Below, piece after piece: positions 35,044-44,065 of a DNA stretch of 64,000 bases. The DNA is from Desulfitobacterium sp050251735. GTDB taxonomy: Bacteria > Bacillota > Desulfitobacteriia > Desulfitobacteriales > Desulfitobacteriaceae. Below the pieces are notes generated by a model that was not told where the DNA came from, did no database searches, and was given only the letters and a program-made list of their open reading frames with translations. The stretch spans positions 13,995 through 77,994 of the forward strand of contig JBFWMF010000017.1 of NCBI GenBank assembly GCA_050251735.1, given 5' to 3'. A program made the position numbers and the translations under genes. Each line of letters begins with the position of its first letter. Positions within the stretch are counted from its first letter, which is position 1.

Positions 35044-36495
35044 TTATTGTTTTAAATATTCCTTAATCTGACTAAAACTATATCCTGGCGACACCTCTTC
35101 AATCAACTTCATTTGGGTTTGAGCAGGAACTCCATCCGGTATTTTAAAAAGTTGATAGAACTCATTTAGGTCCATCTTTAAGCTCTCTGCTGCTTCGCGT
35201 ATGGTCATCGAACCCTTAATCCCACTCACGTCTATTTTATTAGGGTTATTATCAGCTTCAGCTTTTTCCGGCTGTAAATCTCCATTGCTTACCCCCGGCT
35301 CCTCTTTGCTCACCTCAGACACAGCTGAGCTCTCCTCTAGCTCAGCCTTCTCTTTTGCAGCATCAAAGTCATATTCCGGAGCTTCCTGAGAAATTTCGCT
35401 CATCTTTGTAGACTTGGCAACCTGTTCCGGAATTCCAAGCTTTTCGTAGAGTTCGGGCAGGGATAAACCTGTCGCTAAGGCCGCTTCCTCAATGGTGTAA
35501 TACCCTTTGACCTCAGAAACGGGGATAATCTCCCCTTCCTTTAAAGGAGCGGGTATGGTCTGGAAGTTCCCAGTCGCATCGGCTACCAAAACCGTTCCGA
35601 AGAATAGCCCAACAACCATGGCTAGCGTCAGCAAGGGGTGGCTGACCTTATGGGCGACTTTAACCTCTAGGGCACCCTCTTTAGGGCAAGCGAGAACGCA
35701 TTCATTACAACTGATACATTCCGCATCGGTCACTTTGACCGCTTTTTCTACATCAATATTAACAGGACAGACCTTATTGCATTTTTTGCAGTTTATACAA
35801 AGGCTCTCATTTCTTACGACTTTCGTGGGGCTAAACTTCCCCAAGATCCCATAGAGGGCACCTGCCGGACAGAGATACTTACAAAAAAATCGATCATAAA
35901 TCAACGACCCCACGACGGTTATCCCGAGCAAAATAAAACCGATAATCGCCTTGGGATCTTCTTCAATCGCTTCAGGTATCGTTGTAATGTGTCCATAAGC
36001 AACATAGGGGTCATAAGGAGATATCCAAAGGGTGCCATAGTACCACGCCATGCCGACCATCAGGACTAAAATGATATACTTCAAATATCTTAAGGGTCTG
36101 TCAATGACCTGGGGTACAACTCGACGTTTTTTAAATAACTTTATTCCTAAACGGGCAAATAGTTCTTGTAAAGCGCCAAAGGGACAAAGAAGGCCGCAGA
36201 AGCTCCGTCGAAAAAGAAGGGCTAAGACAACGGTTAGAACAAGTATAACCACAGTTCCGGAATAGATCTTTTGGATATAGCTTCCCATAAAAAGGAGGGT
36301 ATACAGACTTTCTAATCCTCCGAGGGGACACAAAGCATGTACGGATGGGGATTTACCCCCGCCAAGAATTTGATGCATAAAGGATTCGTAAGTAACGAGG
36401 CCGAGTAGGCTGATCAAAGTCAACAGCCTAAGCCACTTGGCGACCTTGTTAAGATTGAAGCTTGTCTTTGTGTCTAGTTTCGTCTTCAAACTCAT
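35044..36495 (-). CDS. NapH/NosR-like membrane ferredoxin with two C-terminal helical repeats
   Basis: 483 residues from the ATG at 36495 (GGGGGAG eight bases upstream). Membrane part with about five helices carrying the two CxxxCP motifs CGLLCPFG and CKYLCPAG; then two 4Fe-4S clusters (CINCKKCNKVCPVN and CISCNECVLACP), another helix, and a tail. The tail contains two copies of one 55-residue domain (about 335-390 and 420-480, both with x-V-x-G-Y/S-x-TI-EEAA and ending PEYDF/PGYSF), joined by a Glu/Ser-rich linker. It should move electrons between quinone and a soluble partner; the partner is not in the window. Confidence 0.88.
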   Translation of the reverse strand: MSLKTKLDTKTSFNLNKVAKWLRLLTLISLLGLVTYESFMHQILGGGKSPSVHALCPLGGLESLYTLLFMGSYIQKIYSGTVVILVLTVVLALLFRRSFCGLLCPFGALQELFARLGIKLFKKRRVVPQVIDRPLRYLKYIILVLMVGMAWYYGTLWISPYDPYVAYGHITTIPEAIEEDPKAIIGFILLGITVVGSLIYDRFFCKYLCPAGALYGILGKFSPTKVVRNESLCINCKKCNKVCPVNIDVEKAVKVTDAECISCNECVLACPKEGALEVKVAHKVSHPLLTLAMVVGLFFGTVLVADATGNFQTIPAPLKEGEIIPVSEVKGYYTIEEAALATGLSLPELYEKLGIPEQVAKSTKMSEISQEAPEYDFDAAKEKAELEESSAVSEVSKEEPGVSNGDLQPEKAEADNNPNKIDVSGIKGSMTIREAAESLKMDLNEFYQLFKIPDGVPAQTQMKLIEEVSPGYSFSQIKEYLKQ

Positions 36496-36608
36496 TAAAA
36501 ACACTCCCCCTATTAACGTTTAAATCTTATGTTCGTTATTATAGGGGGTAAATATGGCAAGACTTTGTCATTTGTTTGCACGAAGTATGACATTATTTTA
36601 TCTAATCT

Positions 36609-37169
36609 TTATTTGTCTTTTCTGGTAAAAAGGAGGCAATAAAAGTTTTCCCCTAACTCAAAATCATCCTGTACTTCAAAATCTATCTCATGTAAGACAC
36701 TCAAAACGTCTTCTTTACTGATTCGATGGGATATAGGAGGGCCCATGGGAGTCTCGTGTTTGTGGAACTCAATCACGGCAATCTTACCCTTATCGTTTAA
36801 CAGTCTCTCTACTTCTTTCATAAAGACGGTTTTGTTTTCGATTTCGTGTAAAACCGTAACCAATAAGACTAGATCGACTGATTTTTCTTTTATATCAAAA
36901 CGTCCATTATCGACATAGATATATTCAACATTACTAACCTTCTCATCCTTTGCTTTTTCTTCAATAATCTTCAGCATCTCAGGATTTGTCTCTACAGCAT
37001 AAACAACCTTTTCGGTCATTTTGGCAGCGGGAAGGGTGAATATGCCACTCCCTGCTCCAATGTCACATAAGACATGGCTTCTCTTAAGTCCGATGCGCTC
37101 CAAGGTTACTTGCGGATTGAGCTCCTCAAGACGTCTCGGATTTTCCAACTTCATTTGTTGTTTGTTCAT
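36609..37169 (-). CDS. SAM-dependent methyltransferase next to an ACR3-type transporter
   Basis: 186 residues. Motif I CDIGAGSGIFTLPAA, then AVETNPEML and LLVTVLHEIENK are class I methyltransferase features. It follows the transporter after six bases (AAAGGAG upstream) and is co-transcribed with it under the palindromic operator at 38241. It lacks the cysteine set of ArsM, so arsenic methylation is not supported; the operon suggests it acts on the transported toxicant or a related metabolite. Confidence 0.85.
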   Translation of the reverse strand: MNKQQMKLENPRRLEELNPQVTLERIGLKRSHVLCDIGAGSGIFTLPAAKMTEKVVYAVETNPEMLKIIEEKAKDEKVSNVEYIYVDNGRFDIKEKSVDLVLLVTVLHEIENKTVFMKEVERLLNDKGKIAVIEFHKHETPMGPPISHRISKEDVLSVLHEIDFEVQDDFELGENFYCLLFTRKDK

Positions 37170-37175
37170 TGCTTA

Positions 37176-38183
37176 CTACTCCTTTGCTACTTTAATCGGC
37201 TTACCTCTTTTTAAGAAACTGTATTTCTCGTTAAGCTTTATAAACCAGGCAGCCACCTGCCCTTGAATTAAAAAGGCAAGAGAAACCATGAGTGCCGCAT
37301 TCGACCCAAAGGCTGTCGCTGCCAAGCCAATCGAAATAGATAGGTTTCGAAGAACGGTAGAAAACACTAGGGTTAAGGCATCCTTTTCACTGAAGAATCT
37401 TCGTCCGACGAGTATTGCTAAGAGATAGTTAATAGCATAGAATACCAGCTGCACACCCAAAGCCATCGCGAATATATCGAGATGCTGGGCAATTCGTTTC
37501 GCATTCATACTCATACTGATGAAAATAATCAGCAGCATCCCCCAAGTACTTGCCGCAGGCAAGAAGGGTTTGATCTTCTTCTGAAAATGCTCCTGTGAGT
37601 ATCGCTTCATGAGAAATTTGTACGTTAGCATTCCAAAAATTAATGGGATTATAATGACTAAGGCAATTGTTTTAAGGGTTAGAAAAATATCCACTGGAAC
37701 ATACTTCCCTACCATAAGATAAAGGTATCCCGGAGCTAGAACCGACCCAAGAAGTAATCCTGAGGTTGTCATCTGAATAGCTGCAGGCACATTCCCTTTA
37801 GCCAGCATGGTAAAAGCAATGGTCATATTACTTGTCGGTAGCAGCGCGGTAATCGCGAGTCCTGCAAAAAGCTGCGGATCTTCTAATAAGAATCCCGTTC
37901 CTAGTAAATACGCGACCCCAGGAATAACTAAGAAATTCAACCCCATAACTGTTAGAAACAATTTACCCTGAGACATATTGAAAACTTCTTTAGCCCTAAA
38001 TCCTATCATTGTCGGGTAGATCATGAGCATGGTAATGGGTAGCACCCATTGTTTGAGGATGCTCGTATCCACCCATATCCCAGCTAAAAAACCAATGATC
38101 AGCATTATCGGAATGGCGAAAGCGATGTTCTTGGATGGCCAAAAGAACCCTTTTTTTAGAAAGCTTGGCTCATTTGTACTCAT
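37176..38183 (-). CDS. ACR3/bile-acid:sodium symporter-superfamily permease
   Basis: 335 residues, about ten hydrophobic helices. The order PITMLMIYPTMIGFRAKEV, LLPTSNMTIAFTMLAKGN and VFSTVLRNLSISIGLAATAFG resembles the arsenite-efflux ACR3 branch of the BASS superfamily, but the ACR3 cysteine in helix 4 (CT motif) is not evident, so substrate is open. GAGGAGG precedes the ATG. First gene of the operon; a perfect CsoR-like palindrome overlaps the promoter 58 bases upstream. Confidence 0.82.
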   Translation of the reverse strand: MSTNEPSFLKKGFFWPSKNIAFAIPIMLIIGFLAGIWVDTSILKQWVLPITMLMIYPTMIGFRAKEVFNMSQGKLFLTVMGLNFLVIPGVAYLLGTGFLLEDPQLFAGLAITALLPTSNMTIAFTMLAKGNVPAAIQMTTSGLLLGSVLAPGYLYLMVGKYVPVDIFLTLKTIALVIIIPLIFGMLTYKFLMKRYSQEHFQKKIKPFLPAASTWGMLLIIFISMSMNAKRIAQHLDIFAMALGVQLVFYAINYLLAILVGRRFFSEKDALTLVFSTVLRNLSISIGLAATAFGSNAALMVSLAFLIQGQVAAWFIKLNEKYSFLKRGKPIKVAKE

Positions 38184-38240
38184 TTAATCCTTCCTCCTCG
38201 TCTCTAACTTGGTTTTACTTCTAGATAATCTTTTTTAAAG

Positions 38241-38263
38241 ATTATACCCCATAGGGGTATAAT
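38241..38263 (-). promoter_or_regulatory. Perfect CsoR/CstR-like operator
   Basis: Arms ATTATACCCC and GGGGTATAAT are exact inverted repeats separated by ATA. The TACCCC...GGGGTA core is the known operator form of CsoR-family regulators (copper, persulfide or nickel sensors). On the minus strand its 3' half supplies the TATAAT -10 box of the permease gene. No CsoR gene lies in the window. Confidence 0.75.
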
Positions 38264-38355
38264 AATATATATTCTATATTTAATCAATATGGAGATTTAC
38301 TTTAATCCAAGCCTTTATTGTTCCGCGGCTTAATGAATTCCGCGTGCCGGACGAC

Positions 38356-39828
38356 TTAAGTGCCACAAAACGTACGATAACCACAGCTAGAAGGCTCCGG
38401 TGGTTGACTATACTCAAGTTGCTCCGGTGTGTGCGCATAAGGGTTTTCAAGGACCTCGAGTAGTTGTCTTAATACACTATAGTCTCCCTCTTCCACTGCA
38501 GCTTCCAAAGCGGCCTCTACCCGGTGGTTACGTGGAATGACAGCAGGATTGCTGTTTCTCATCAATTGGTGTGAGGACTCCCTTGCTTCCTGTTGTCTAC
38601 CAATTCTTCCTTGCCACCGTTCCTTCCACTTGACGAATTCCCCACTGCTAAATAATGCCGAATCCTCCTGTTTATCAAAGGTTAGGGCAAGGAAGGTATT
38701 CGTATAATCTGCCTGATGTTTTTCCATTAAATCCAGCAGGTCCTTAATTAAGGACTCATCCTCCGCTTCTTCACTCAGTAGCCCAAGCTTAGCTCTCATC
38801 CCTCTAAGCCAATTCTTTTGATATAGTTCAAAAAACTGCGAAACTTCAGCTTCTGCTATCTTAATAGCCTCCTCCTCATTTGCACTAAGCAGGGGCAAAA
38901 GGGTTTCAGCAAATCTTGCGAGATTCCAAGCGGCCATATAAGGTTGATTCCTGTAGGCATAACGACCTTGACGATCAATCGAACTAAATACGGTCGCAGG
39001 ATCATAAGTATCCATAAAGGCGCAAGGCCCGTAATCAATAGTCTCCCCACTAACCACCATATTATCGGTATTCATTACCCCGTGAATAAATCCAACAAGC
39101 TGCCATTGAGCAATGAGTGAGCCTTGACGCTTAATGACCTCCTGAAGCAAGGTTAGGTAGGGATTTTTTGCCTCCCTCTGTCCATAATGCCTGCCTAACG
39201 TATATTCAGCTAGAGTCCTGAGATCCTCAACAGCACCCCACTGTGAAACATATTGAAAGGTACCTACACGAATATGGCTAGCGGCTATGCGGGTAAGTAT
39301 TGCACCGGGTAGCATAGTTTCACGAACAATCGACTCACCGGTTCTAACTACCGCCAAGGAGCGCGTCGTAGGAATGCCCAGCCTAAACATTGCTTCACTA
39401 ATGATATACTCACGGAGCATGGGGCCAAGTGCCGCCCGACCATCTCCCCCACGCGAATATGGAGTTTTGCCCGAACCTTTGAGCTGGATATCGTAGCGTT
39501 CACCCTCGGGTGTCACCAGTTCTCCCAGCAATAAAGCCCTGCCATCACCTAACATGGTAAAATGACCGAATTGATGTCCGGCATAGGCTTGGGCCAGTGG
39601 TTCAGCACCTTCGGGAAGCCTGTTACCGGCAAGCACCATTACACCCTCACTACTTTTTAGGGACTGAGCATTAAGCCCCAAGCTCTCAGCCAACGTTTCA
39701 TTGAGCATAACTAACTTTGGCGAATTGACGGGGACTGAGCTAAGCTTCGTATAAAGTAAACCAGGAAGAGAAGCATAGGTATTGTCGAAATTCCATCCGG
39801 CTTTTCGTATTTCTTGCTCATCTATCAT
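38356..39828 (-). CDS. selO: SelO family protein AMPylase (YdiU/UPF0061)
   Basis: 490 residues, full length. Pseudokinase that transfers AMP to proteins in redox control. Seen: the glycine-rich ATP region with GDGRALLLGE and IQLKGSGKTPYSRGGDGRA, VMNTDNM and DYGPCAFMDTYDP catalytic/metal segments, and the C-terminal YRTFCGT, where the cysteine takes the place of selenocysteine in eukaryotic SelO. AAAGGAG precedes the ATG. Monocistronic. Confidence 0.95.
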   Translation of the reverse strand: MIDEQEIRKAGWNFDNTYASLPGLLYTKLSSVPVNSPKLVMLNETLAESLGLNAQSLKSSEGVMVLAGNRLPEGAEPLAQAYAGHQFGHFTMLGDGRALLLGELVTPEGERYDIQLKGSGKTPYSRGGDGRAALGPMLREYIISEAMFRLGIPTTRSLAVVRTGESIVRETMLPGAILTRIAASHIRVGTFQYVSQWGAVEDLRTLAEYTLGRHYGQREAKNPYLTLLQEVIKRQGSLIAQWQLVGFIHGVMNTDNMVVSGETIDYGPCAFMDTYDPATVFSSIDRQGRYAYRNQPYMAAWNLARFAETLLPLLSANEEEAIKIAEAEVSQFFELYQKNWLRGMRAKLGLLSEEAEDESLIKDLLDLMEKHQADYTNTFLALTFDKQEDSALFSSGEFVKWKERWQGRIGRQQEARESSHQLMRNSNPAVIPRNHRVEAALEAAVEEGDYSVLRQLLEVLENPYAHTPEQLEYSQPPEPSSCGYRTFCGT

Positions 39829-39973
39829 AGTCGTCTATTCTCCTTTTAAAATGATGGACTCTAGATATTTCACCTATCTATTGTTTGTATTTAGGGCAAA
39901 CAAATTCAGGCAATCAAAAAAATGAGCTTAACACAATAATTACTAATAGAAGAAATATAATAGGAGAAATACT

Positions 39974-40023
39974 AATAGAAGCAGCCACTAAGTAAAATAT
40001 CTTAGTCAGCCGCTTCTATTTTT
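39974..40023. terminator. Hairpin between the lyase and selO genes
   Basis: Arms AATAGAAGC/GCTTCTATT with an inner ACTAAG/CTTAGT stem; TTTTT follows on plus. Both flanking genes are on minus, where only weak T content follows. The rest of the 302-base gap holds nothing else clear. Confidence 0.6.
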
Positions 40024-40130
40024 CTAATATTAAGTCACTCCATACATGCAGCATCCGCATGCTTTAAGATCACGCTTAGGGTTAGCTGTTGAGGTTTGGT
40101 AATTCCCCAAACTTAGAAAATAATCCTTCT

Positions 40131-41579
40131 TTATAGGCTATCGCCAAAATCACTTCTGAATTTTTGGACTAGGGCCGTAGGCCAATCCGTCACCGTATCT
40201 AGTCTTCCCAGGAAGAAGCGCAAAATCTTCGGTTCTTCCACGAATTTCATCCCACCGATCAGCTTGCGGTTTTCATATAGCCATGCGATACGGTCCACGG
40301 CGTATTTGACTTGGGAGAGTGTAAAGACGCGCCGGGGCATCGCTAGGCGCACCAATTCCATGTCGGCAAGAGGCTCTACACCGTTAGCATCCCTATCCTC
40401 AGACATGGTCCCTCTTTCCATACCGCGAACACCGCTCACCAGATAAAGGGCTGCCGCTAAGGCTGCTGCCGGGTACTCTTGCTGAGGAACATGCTTAACG
40501 AACTCCATGGCATTGATATGGCACCCCAATCCCCCAGCCGGAGTGACAACGGGAACTCCTTTTTTCTGAAGCTCTTCCGTCATATAGGCAATAAACTGAG
40601 GCCCTTGGTTGATCATATCCTCATCCATGGTCTCATCAAGACCTACTGCCATAGCCTCCATCTCGCGAACGGACATCCCCCCATAGGTGAGAAACCCTTC
40701 ATAGAGAGGAATAAGCTCGCGCATCTTGGCAAAATGCTGCTCGTTGCTAGTACAGATTCCGCCTCCCCGGGCACATCCCAGCTTCCGTGCGGAAAAATAA
40801 ATGACATCGGCCTGATTGGCAATAGCACGGGTGATCTCGCGAATACTCATATCCCGGCATTGCTCTTCCCGAACCTTGATGAAGTAGAGATTATCGGCTA
40901 AAAGGCTAGCATCTAAAACCAACATTACCCCAAATTCATCACAGACCTGACGGGCTTCCTGGAGATTAGCCAAAGAGAAGGGCTGACCGCCAATAAGATT
41001 GGTCCCCGCTTCAAACCGCACAAAGGAGATCGACTCGGCGCCCTTTTCCTCAATCAAGGCCCTTAGCTTGGCGATATCCAAATTGCCTTTAAATGGGCAT
41101 TCACTATTGACTTGATACCCTTCTTCATTCAGTAATTCTTCAACACGACCACCATTTCTCACGATATGGGATCTGGTTGTCGTGAAGTGATAATTCATAA
41201 TAGCGATGGATCCCGGATTAACGAAGGATTGGGCAATAACATTTTCACACGCTCTTCCTTGATGGGCCGGTAAGAAGAAGCTTTTACCAAAAATCTCTTG
41301 AACCTTATTTTCTAACCTTGTAAAGGTCTCTGATCCGGCATAGCTGTCATCCGCCTCCATCATGGCCGCCAATTGCTTATCGCTCATGGCATTGACCCCA
41401 CTATCGGTCAGCATATCCATGAAGACATCCCGGTTTTTCAGGAGAAAATTATTAAACCCAGCCTCCTGCAAAGCCTCTAAGCGCCGCTCAATCGGCCTGA
41501 TATTTAATTTTTGCACAATCCGAACCTTATGCATTTCGAGGGGGATGTTTTCACCCGAGTAAAACTTGACGTTAGACAT
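40131..41579 (-). CDS. PLP-dependent beta-eliminating lyase (tryptophanase/tyrosine phenol-lyase superfamily)
   Basis: 482 residues from the ATG at 41579, with GAGGAG 8 bases upstream; the longer frame to 41681 lacks support. Seen: LPAHQGRACENVI substrate/PLP loop, RFEAGTNLIGGQPFS, DAS in MLVLDASLLADN (PLP-nitrogen contact), and the putative PLP lysine in YFSARKLGCARGGGI. The lysine motif differs from both classical TnaA and TPL, so which amino acid is split is unclear. Fold type I, cytoplasmic tetramer. A leader with terminator and UAG repeats lies upstream (41796-41922). Confidence 0.88.
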   Translation of the reverse strand: MSNVKFYSGENIPLEMHKVRIVQKLNIRPIERRLEALQEAGFNNFLLKNRDVFMDMLTDSGVNAMSDKQLAAMMEADDSYAGSETFTRLENKVQEIFGKSFFLPAHQGRACENVIAQSFVNPGSIAIMNYHFTTTRSHIVRNGGRVEELLNEEGYQVNSECPFKGNLDIAKLRALIEEKGAESISFVRFEAGTNLIGGQPFSLANLQEARQVCDEFGVMLVLDASLLADNLYFIKVREEQCRDMSIREITRAIANQADVIYFSARKLGCARGGGICTSNEQHFAKMRELIPLYEGFLTYGGMSVREMEAMAVGLDETMDEDMINQGPQFIAYMTEELQKKGVPVVTPAGGLGCHINAMEFVKHVPQQEYPAAALAAALYLVSGVRGMERGTMSEDRDANGVEPLADMELVRLAMPRRVFTLSQVKYAVDRIAWLYENRKLIGGMKFVEEPKILRFFLGRLDTVTDWPTALVQKFRSDFGDSL

Positions 41580-41618
41580 TTGAACACTCCTCTTCTCTTT
41601 TTTATGTAGATAATGGGA

Positions 41619-41772
41619 GATGCTCAGTCGGATCAAGTGATTCTTAGCTTCAGATGGAGTTTTCCTATGAGGAATACTCACTCCAGCTGGAGCTTAGAAG
41701 AACTTATCCAGGGACGTAGCAGCCGTTATCTCCCACTTATGGAAGATGGGAGTCTCACGGCTGGTAGGCATC
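41619..41772 (+). ncRNA. Candidate structured RNA (possibly the raiA motif class)
   Basis: A closed multi-helix fold: P1 GATGC/GCATC (41619-41623 with 41768-41772), P2 GGAT-AAGT with ACTT-ATCC (41630-41638 with 41702-41709), P3 a 19-position arm 41641-41659 with 41681-41699, and P4 CAGCCGT..ACGGCTG with inner CTCCCA..TGGGAG (41720-41763). A G-U pair at 41650/41690 works only as plus-strand RNA. From memory the sequence resembles a widespread clostridial orphan RNA, perhaps raiA; not verified. It is antisense to the lyase leader. Confidence 0.6.
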
Positions 41773-41791
41773 GGACAAAATCTCTGACAAA

Positions 41792-41815
41792 TAAAAAAGC
41801 ACCCCATAGGAGTGC
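41792..41815 (-). terminator. Intrinsic terminator in the leader of the lyase gene
   Basis: Minus-strand stem GCACTCC/GGGGTGC (one G-U pair that exists only on minus) followed by six T. It lies 217 bases before the lyase ATG and about 105 bases after the promoter at 41929-41957. Confidence 0.85.
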
Positions 41816-41928
41816 AGGACAAACTTAGACCATCCTAAGCCTATCTACCGTCCTACTGACCTACTGACCTACTCAAATTTAATCTTACTATGCAAAGCAT
41901 CCTACTGTTCTACCCAATCTACATTAAC

Positions 41929-41957
41929 ATTATAATCTAACGCATAACTTTTTGCAA
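41929..41957 (-). promoter_or_regulatory. Sigma-A promoter of a leader RNA pointing to the lyase gene
   Basis: TTGCAA (41957-41952), 17-base spacer, perfect TATAAT (41934-41929) on minus. The only downstream features are a run of UAG triplets, a terminator and then the lyase gene. Confidence 0.75.
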
Positions 41958-42050
41958 AACACTTCGATGGGCTCTCCATAGGGTATGGATTTCCCAGCTA
42001 GTTAAACGACTAAATTCAATTGATGCACCTTCATGTAAAATTTCTTCCTA

Positions 42051-43733
42051 TTAATTTACTTTGAATTTGTCGATGGTATTCACTAATTCGTTTGCATTAT
42101 CATTTAAGCTTGCCATGACTTGGTTAACCTTTTCAAGTTCTATTGATACAGTCGCGGCAGCTGCAGCAAGCTCTTCGGCACCGGCAGCTCCTTGGCTAAT
42201 GGTCTGGGTAACATTATTCATTGCTTCAGACACAGATTTAACCATTTCTGCTAATACCAGCGTCGTACTTGAAAATTCATGGGTTAAGCCGGATACGATG
42301 TCCGAATCGTTCTGATACTGGTTCCCAGTTTCTACAAGTTGATCATAGTCAGGTATGACAACCTCATTGATAAAGCGCAATGTCCTTAGGGCCCCTTCTG
42401 AAAGGTCATCATGAGCTCCTATGACATGATTCACTAAGTCTTCTATTTCCTTAACCGAGGCGGCGGACTGTTCCGCCAATTTACGCACTTCTTCAGCAAC
42501 AACAGCAAACCCCCTGCCATTTTCTCCTGCTCGAGCGGCTTCGATTGCTGCATTCAAGGCGAGCAAATTCGTTTGATCGGCAATTGCCGAAATACCTTGA
42601 GTCAGTTCGCCTATTTTCTGAACGACTTTTGATTTCTCAATTGCTGCTTCAAGGGATTCTTTTTCTTGTTCATAGATACCCGCTGCTTTAGTTTGAGCTG
42701 CAACCGCTTGTTTCTTTAATCCTTGGGCTCGTTTTTCGATCTGATCGGCTTGATTACTTCCGTCATCTGCCTTCACTTTAAGCTCGGAAATGCTGCGTTG
42801 AAGTTCTTCGCTTGAAGCAGAGATTTCTTCTGCAGCCGCTGCAATTTCTTGGAAACCTGCCGATACTTGTTCCGTTGAAGCTGCCATTTCCTCTGAACTA
42901 CTTGCGACATTTGAAACCGCTTCAGTACAATCGTTGGTTCCATGATTAACTTCTTCGGTTACGACCATTGATTTCTTAATCAATTCCCTCAGATTATCTG
43001 AAGCAATTCCTAATTTTTTTACGAGTTGCCCAATTTCATCGTTACCGCCCTGGACCTCAACTGTAAAATCACCGTTCGCCAGAGCTTCTGCAACTGCTTG
43101 CCCCTTTGCAATAGAACCTTTAACAGAACGAAGAATGTAGTATGTAAGAAGTAAGGCCACTACAACCGCAATACCTAAGATAATAAGTATCATTGTAATA
43201 AGTTGACTAACAAGAGCCAACATTTCCATTTCTGTACTCTTCAACGCATCAGCTTGATAAGTGATGAAATCTTGGAGCGCTTTTGTTGTAGAGGCATTAA
43301 CTTTTGAGGCAACCTCTGATCCATATTGGTTAGCTTCAGCTCCACCTTTTGTTTGGTATAATTCAATCAATTTGGCTTGATGGGGAGCAAATTCAGCCAT
43401 TGCTGCGGCAACGACGTCAAGCTGTTCTTTATCTCCCGGTAATACAATATCTTGAAGCTTTTTTAAGTCTTCATTTGCCTTTTCGATCGATTGATTTAAA
43501 TCGTCATGAAATTTTTCGTTACCCGAGCTAAAATACCCGCGTTGAGCCGATGTTTGCAGTGCAAATTGTAAGGCGATATCTTGGGCCGTATTTAGCATCT
43601 CAGTATGGTATCCAGAAACATCTTCAGCCATTTCCCCTAAGCTATTCACTTGATAATAGACAACACCGACTATAATTGACATTATTAATATAAGAGCCGA
43701 ATAACTCCAAATTAGTTTTGTTGAAAGTTTCAT
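42051..43733 (-). CDS. Methyl-accepting chemotaxis protein with four-helix-bundle sensor
   Basis: About 560 residues (ATG 43733; a TTG nine bases earlier is also possible). N-terminal helix about 9-31, an all-alpha extracytoplasmic 4HB_MCP-type sensor, second helix about 180-203, HAMP, and a signalling domain with IADQTNLLALNAAIEAARAG at the tip. The product is probably an intact transducer. Not near other chemotaxis genes. Differs from the receptor at 26104, which has Cache domains, so the two sense different things. Confidence 0.93.
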   Translation of the reverse strand: MKLSTKLIWSYSALILIMSIIVGVVYYQVNSLGEMAEDVSGYHTEMLNTAQDIALQFALQTSAQRGYFSSGNEKFHDDLNQSIEKANEDLKKLQDIVLPGDKEQLDVVAAAMAEFAPHQAKLIELYQTKGGAEANQYGSEVASKVNASTTKALQDFITYQADALKSTEMEMLALVSQLITMILIILGIAVVVALLLTYYILRSVKGSIAKGQAVAEALANGDFTVEVQGGNDEIGQLVKKLGIASDNLRELIKKSMVVTEEVNHGTNDCTEAVSNVASSSEEMAASTEQVSAGFQEIAAAAEEISASSEELQRSISELKVKADDGSNQADQIEKRAQGLKKQAVAAQTKAAGIYEQEKESLEAAIEKSKVVQKIGELTQGISAIADQTNLLALNAAIEAARAGENGRGFAVVAEEVRKLAEQSAASVKEIEDLVNHVIGAHDDLSEGALRTLRFINEVVIPDYDQLVETGNQYQNDSDIVSGLTHEFSSTTLVLAEMVKSVSEAMNNVTQTISQGAAGAEELAAAAATVSIELEKVNQVMASLNDNANELVNTIDKFKVN

Positions 43734-43943
43734 CCCAGTCAATACCCCGCTTTTCTTATAAGTTGTACCTCATTGATTTCACAGTTATGTCCCATTTTTT
43801 ATAATCGGTTTAACTTCCATTGCAAATCACATTCATCCCACCCTACAAACCCGATCACTTTTATGTGCTATATTTAGCAATTCGACATCTTTCCTCATTA
43901 TCCTACCAAATATCACAATAATCTTATGATAAATTTAGCTATC

Positions 43944-44048
43944 ATGCAGATGAGAAAACCAGGAGAAGGCGGCGTTATCAACCTGACAATAGCAGCAGGT
44001 ACCGCATATGCCCATGAAGGAATCCGTGTTAATGAAGTACGACTTTAA
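43944..44048 (+). pseudogene. Short-chain dehydrogenase remnant
   Basis: 34 codons read MRKPGEGGVINL joined to TIAAGTAYAHEGIRVNEVRL. These are the strand-5 (G-G-V-I-N) and the post-catalytic (EGIRVN) landmarks of an SDR, with the catalytic Ser-Tyr-Lys region between them deleted. No start signal. Relic. Confidence 0.45.
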
Positions 44049-44065
44049 TTCACACATGTTAATTC

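Noticed and set aside
36609..37169. ArsM arsenite methyltransferase
   Set aside because: The conserved ArsM cysteines are absent, so only a generic methyltransferase call is justified.
41600..42050. T-box or trp-type riboswitch for the lyase
   Set aside because: No T-box AGGGTGGNACCGCG sequence and no clear specifier loop; leader described instead as attenuator-like.
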